A stretch of 64,000 nucleotides of DNA from Acanthaster planci (taxonomy: Eukaryota > Echinodermata > Asteroidea > Valvatida > Acanthasteridae): contig NW_019091632.1 of NCBI RefSeq assembly GCF_001949145.1, positions 186,001 through 250,000 of the forward strand, written 5' to 3'. The notes beneath the pieces are model-generated. The model was not told the DNA's origin. It did not search any database and saw only the letters and a program-made list of their open reading frames with translations. The position numbers and the translations under genes are program-made. Numbering within the stretch: the first letter of the stretch is position 1; each line of letters opens with the position of its first letter. Positions 63,401 to 64,000 of this stretch are shown here, piece by piece.

Positions 63401-64000
63401 TCCTGGGGCCCTTAAGCAGGCCCTGGACCCTTGAGCGGGACCCAGACCCCATGCCGTAATGGCTTCGTGCTCCGCACCCACATTGTGTGTTGCTCTGCAA
63501 TACTTAAAGGCTGTAGATAACACTGGCACCCAACATACAGTACATGTACATGTATGTACACTGTACATGCACAGGAACACATGTATAATATGCATCAGTG
63601 GTTTGGAACTGGTTGCAAGTCGGACCGTACCTGTATGTGAAACTTGCCGGGCCTTGAATTTTTTTTTCTCACAGCCATGAATTAACTGAAGTGAAATTTC
63701 TTTTCATTGAGAATCAGTGGTTTGGAAAAAAAACCTGACAGTTGTAAGAAAAATGAATATGTCAGCCCAGCAAAAAGTTGACCCTCAGACTTGTGTAGTT
63801 CATTGGAGTACTGTAGTGTTTCATTGGCTGCTACAGGTATCATATCTTATGTTGTTTCAAATGCCATCAAGTGCTGAAGCATGTACATTGTTGCTACTGG
63901 ATTCAAGAAGTATCCATGCAATATTTAGGACAGTTTAGCCACTTCATCAAATGTCAATAATTTTTGGAATAGTTTAGGAAAGTAAGCCCGACTCAGAAAG
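60431..64000. other. No recognised gene
   Basis: The stretch holds only short open frames, TACATGTACATGTA words (for example 63541-63554) and a degenerate repeat at 61889. No exon with paired splice sites, RNA gene or full transposon was recognised. Confidence 0.5.
61889..61957. repeat. Degenerate short tandem repeat, CCACCCTGC/CCCGCTAAA units
   Basis: Phrases of about 20 bp recur: CCACCCTGCCAAAAGTTT, TGCCCCGCTAAAGTTTTG, CCGCTCCGCTAAAATTCT, CCACCCTGC. It is preceded by CAGGGCTGGCC, which looks like a transposon end, but no partner end was found. Confidence 0.4.

Overview
This is animal genomic DNA from a genome with long introns. It is AT-leaning, has GT...AG introns with GTGAGT/GTAAGT donors, tRNA-derived SINE fragments, many short inverted-repeat (MITE-like) elements, and a very dense scatter of the palindromic words TACATGTACATGTA and TACCGGTA. 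There are no bacterial operons. The repeat style and the protein suggest an invertebrate deuterostome (echinoderm, hemichordate or lancelet). That placement is inference from general impression, not a search result.

One protein-coding gene is well supported. Three plus-strand exons (17184-17522, 28157-28465, 46529-48805) join in phase 0 and give the C-terminal 974 residues of an ENTREP/FAM189-family protein (ENTREP1/FAM189A2, ENTREP2/FAM189A1 and ENTREP3/FAM189B in humans). The first exon carries the third and fourth membrane segments of the tetraspan core and a six-cysteine loop with a CxCC motif. The second carries three PPxY motifs, the type of site by which human ENTREP1 binds NEDD4-family ligases such as ITCH. 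The third carries a long Ser/Arg/Pro-rich tail, a conserved C-terminal helical block and a C-terminal ETVL PDZ ligand. Exons for the first two membrane segments and the start codon were not found. They probably lie upstream of the window, although a short exon in the first 17 kb cannot be excluded.

Layout: 1-17183 is intron or upstream DNA with a TIR element, a long hairpin and two homeodomain-motif-rich patches. 17523-28156 is an intron with a 34-bp tandem repeat. 28466-46528 is an 18-kb intron with SINE fragments and the second, identical copy of a 58-bp telomere-like hairpin element. 48806 to about 53930 looks like a long 3' UTR or downstream flank, ending near a pair of AATAAA signals and holding two TTAA-flanked inverted-repeat elements. 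54200-55660 is a CpG-rich block with a TIR element, two E-box palindromes and, just after it, a plausible small exon of unknown identity (55694-55853), so it may be the start of another gene. From 56840 on the window is repeat-rich: a tandem repeat running into an assembly gap (56915-57594), a hAT-like MITE, and a foldback element (59488-60410) whose arms contain inverted arrays of a roughly 21-bp unit. 60431-64000 holds nothing I can identify as a gene.

I did not find a convincing novel biological system. The most distinctive items are the symmetric PPxY exon, the foldback element with its array-bearing arms, the identical telomere-like hairpins, and the TTAA-flanked 145-bp hairpin downstream of the gene.
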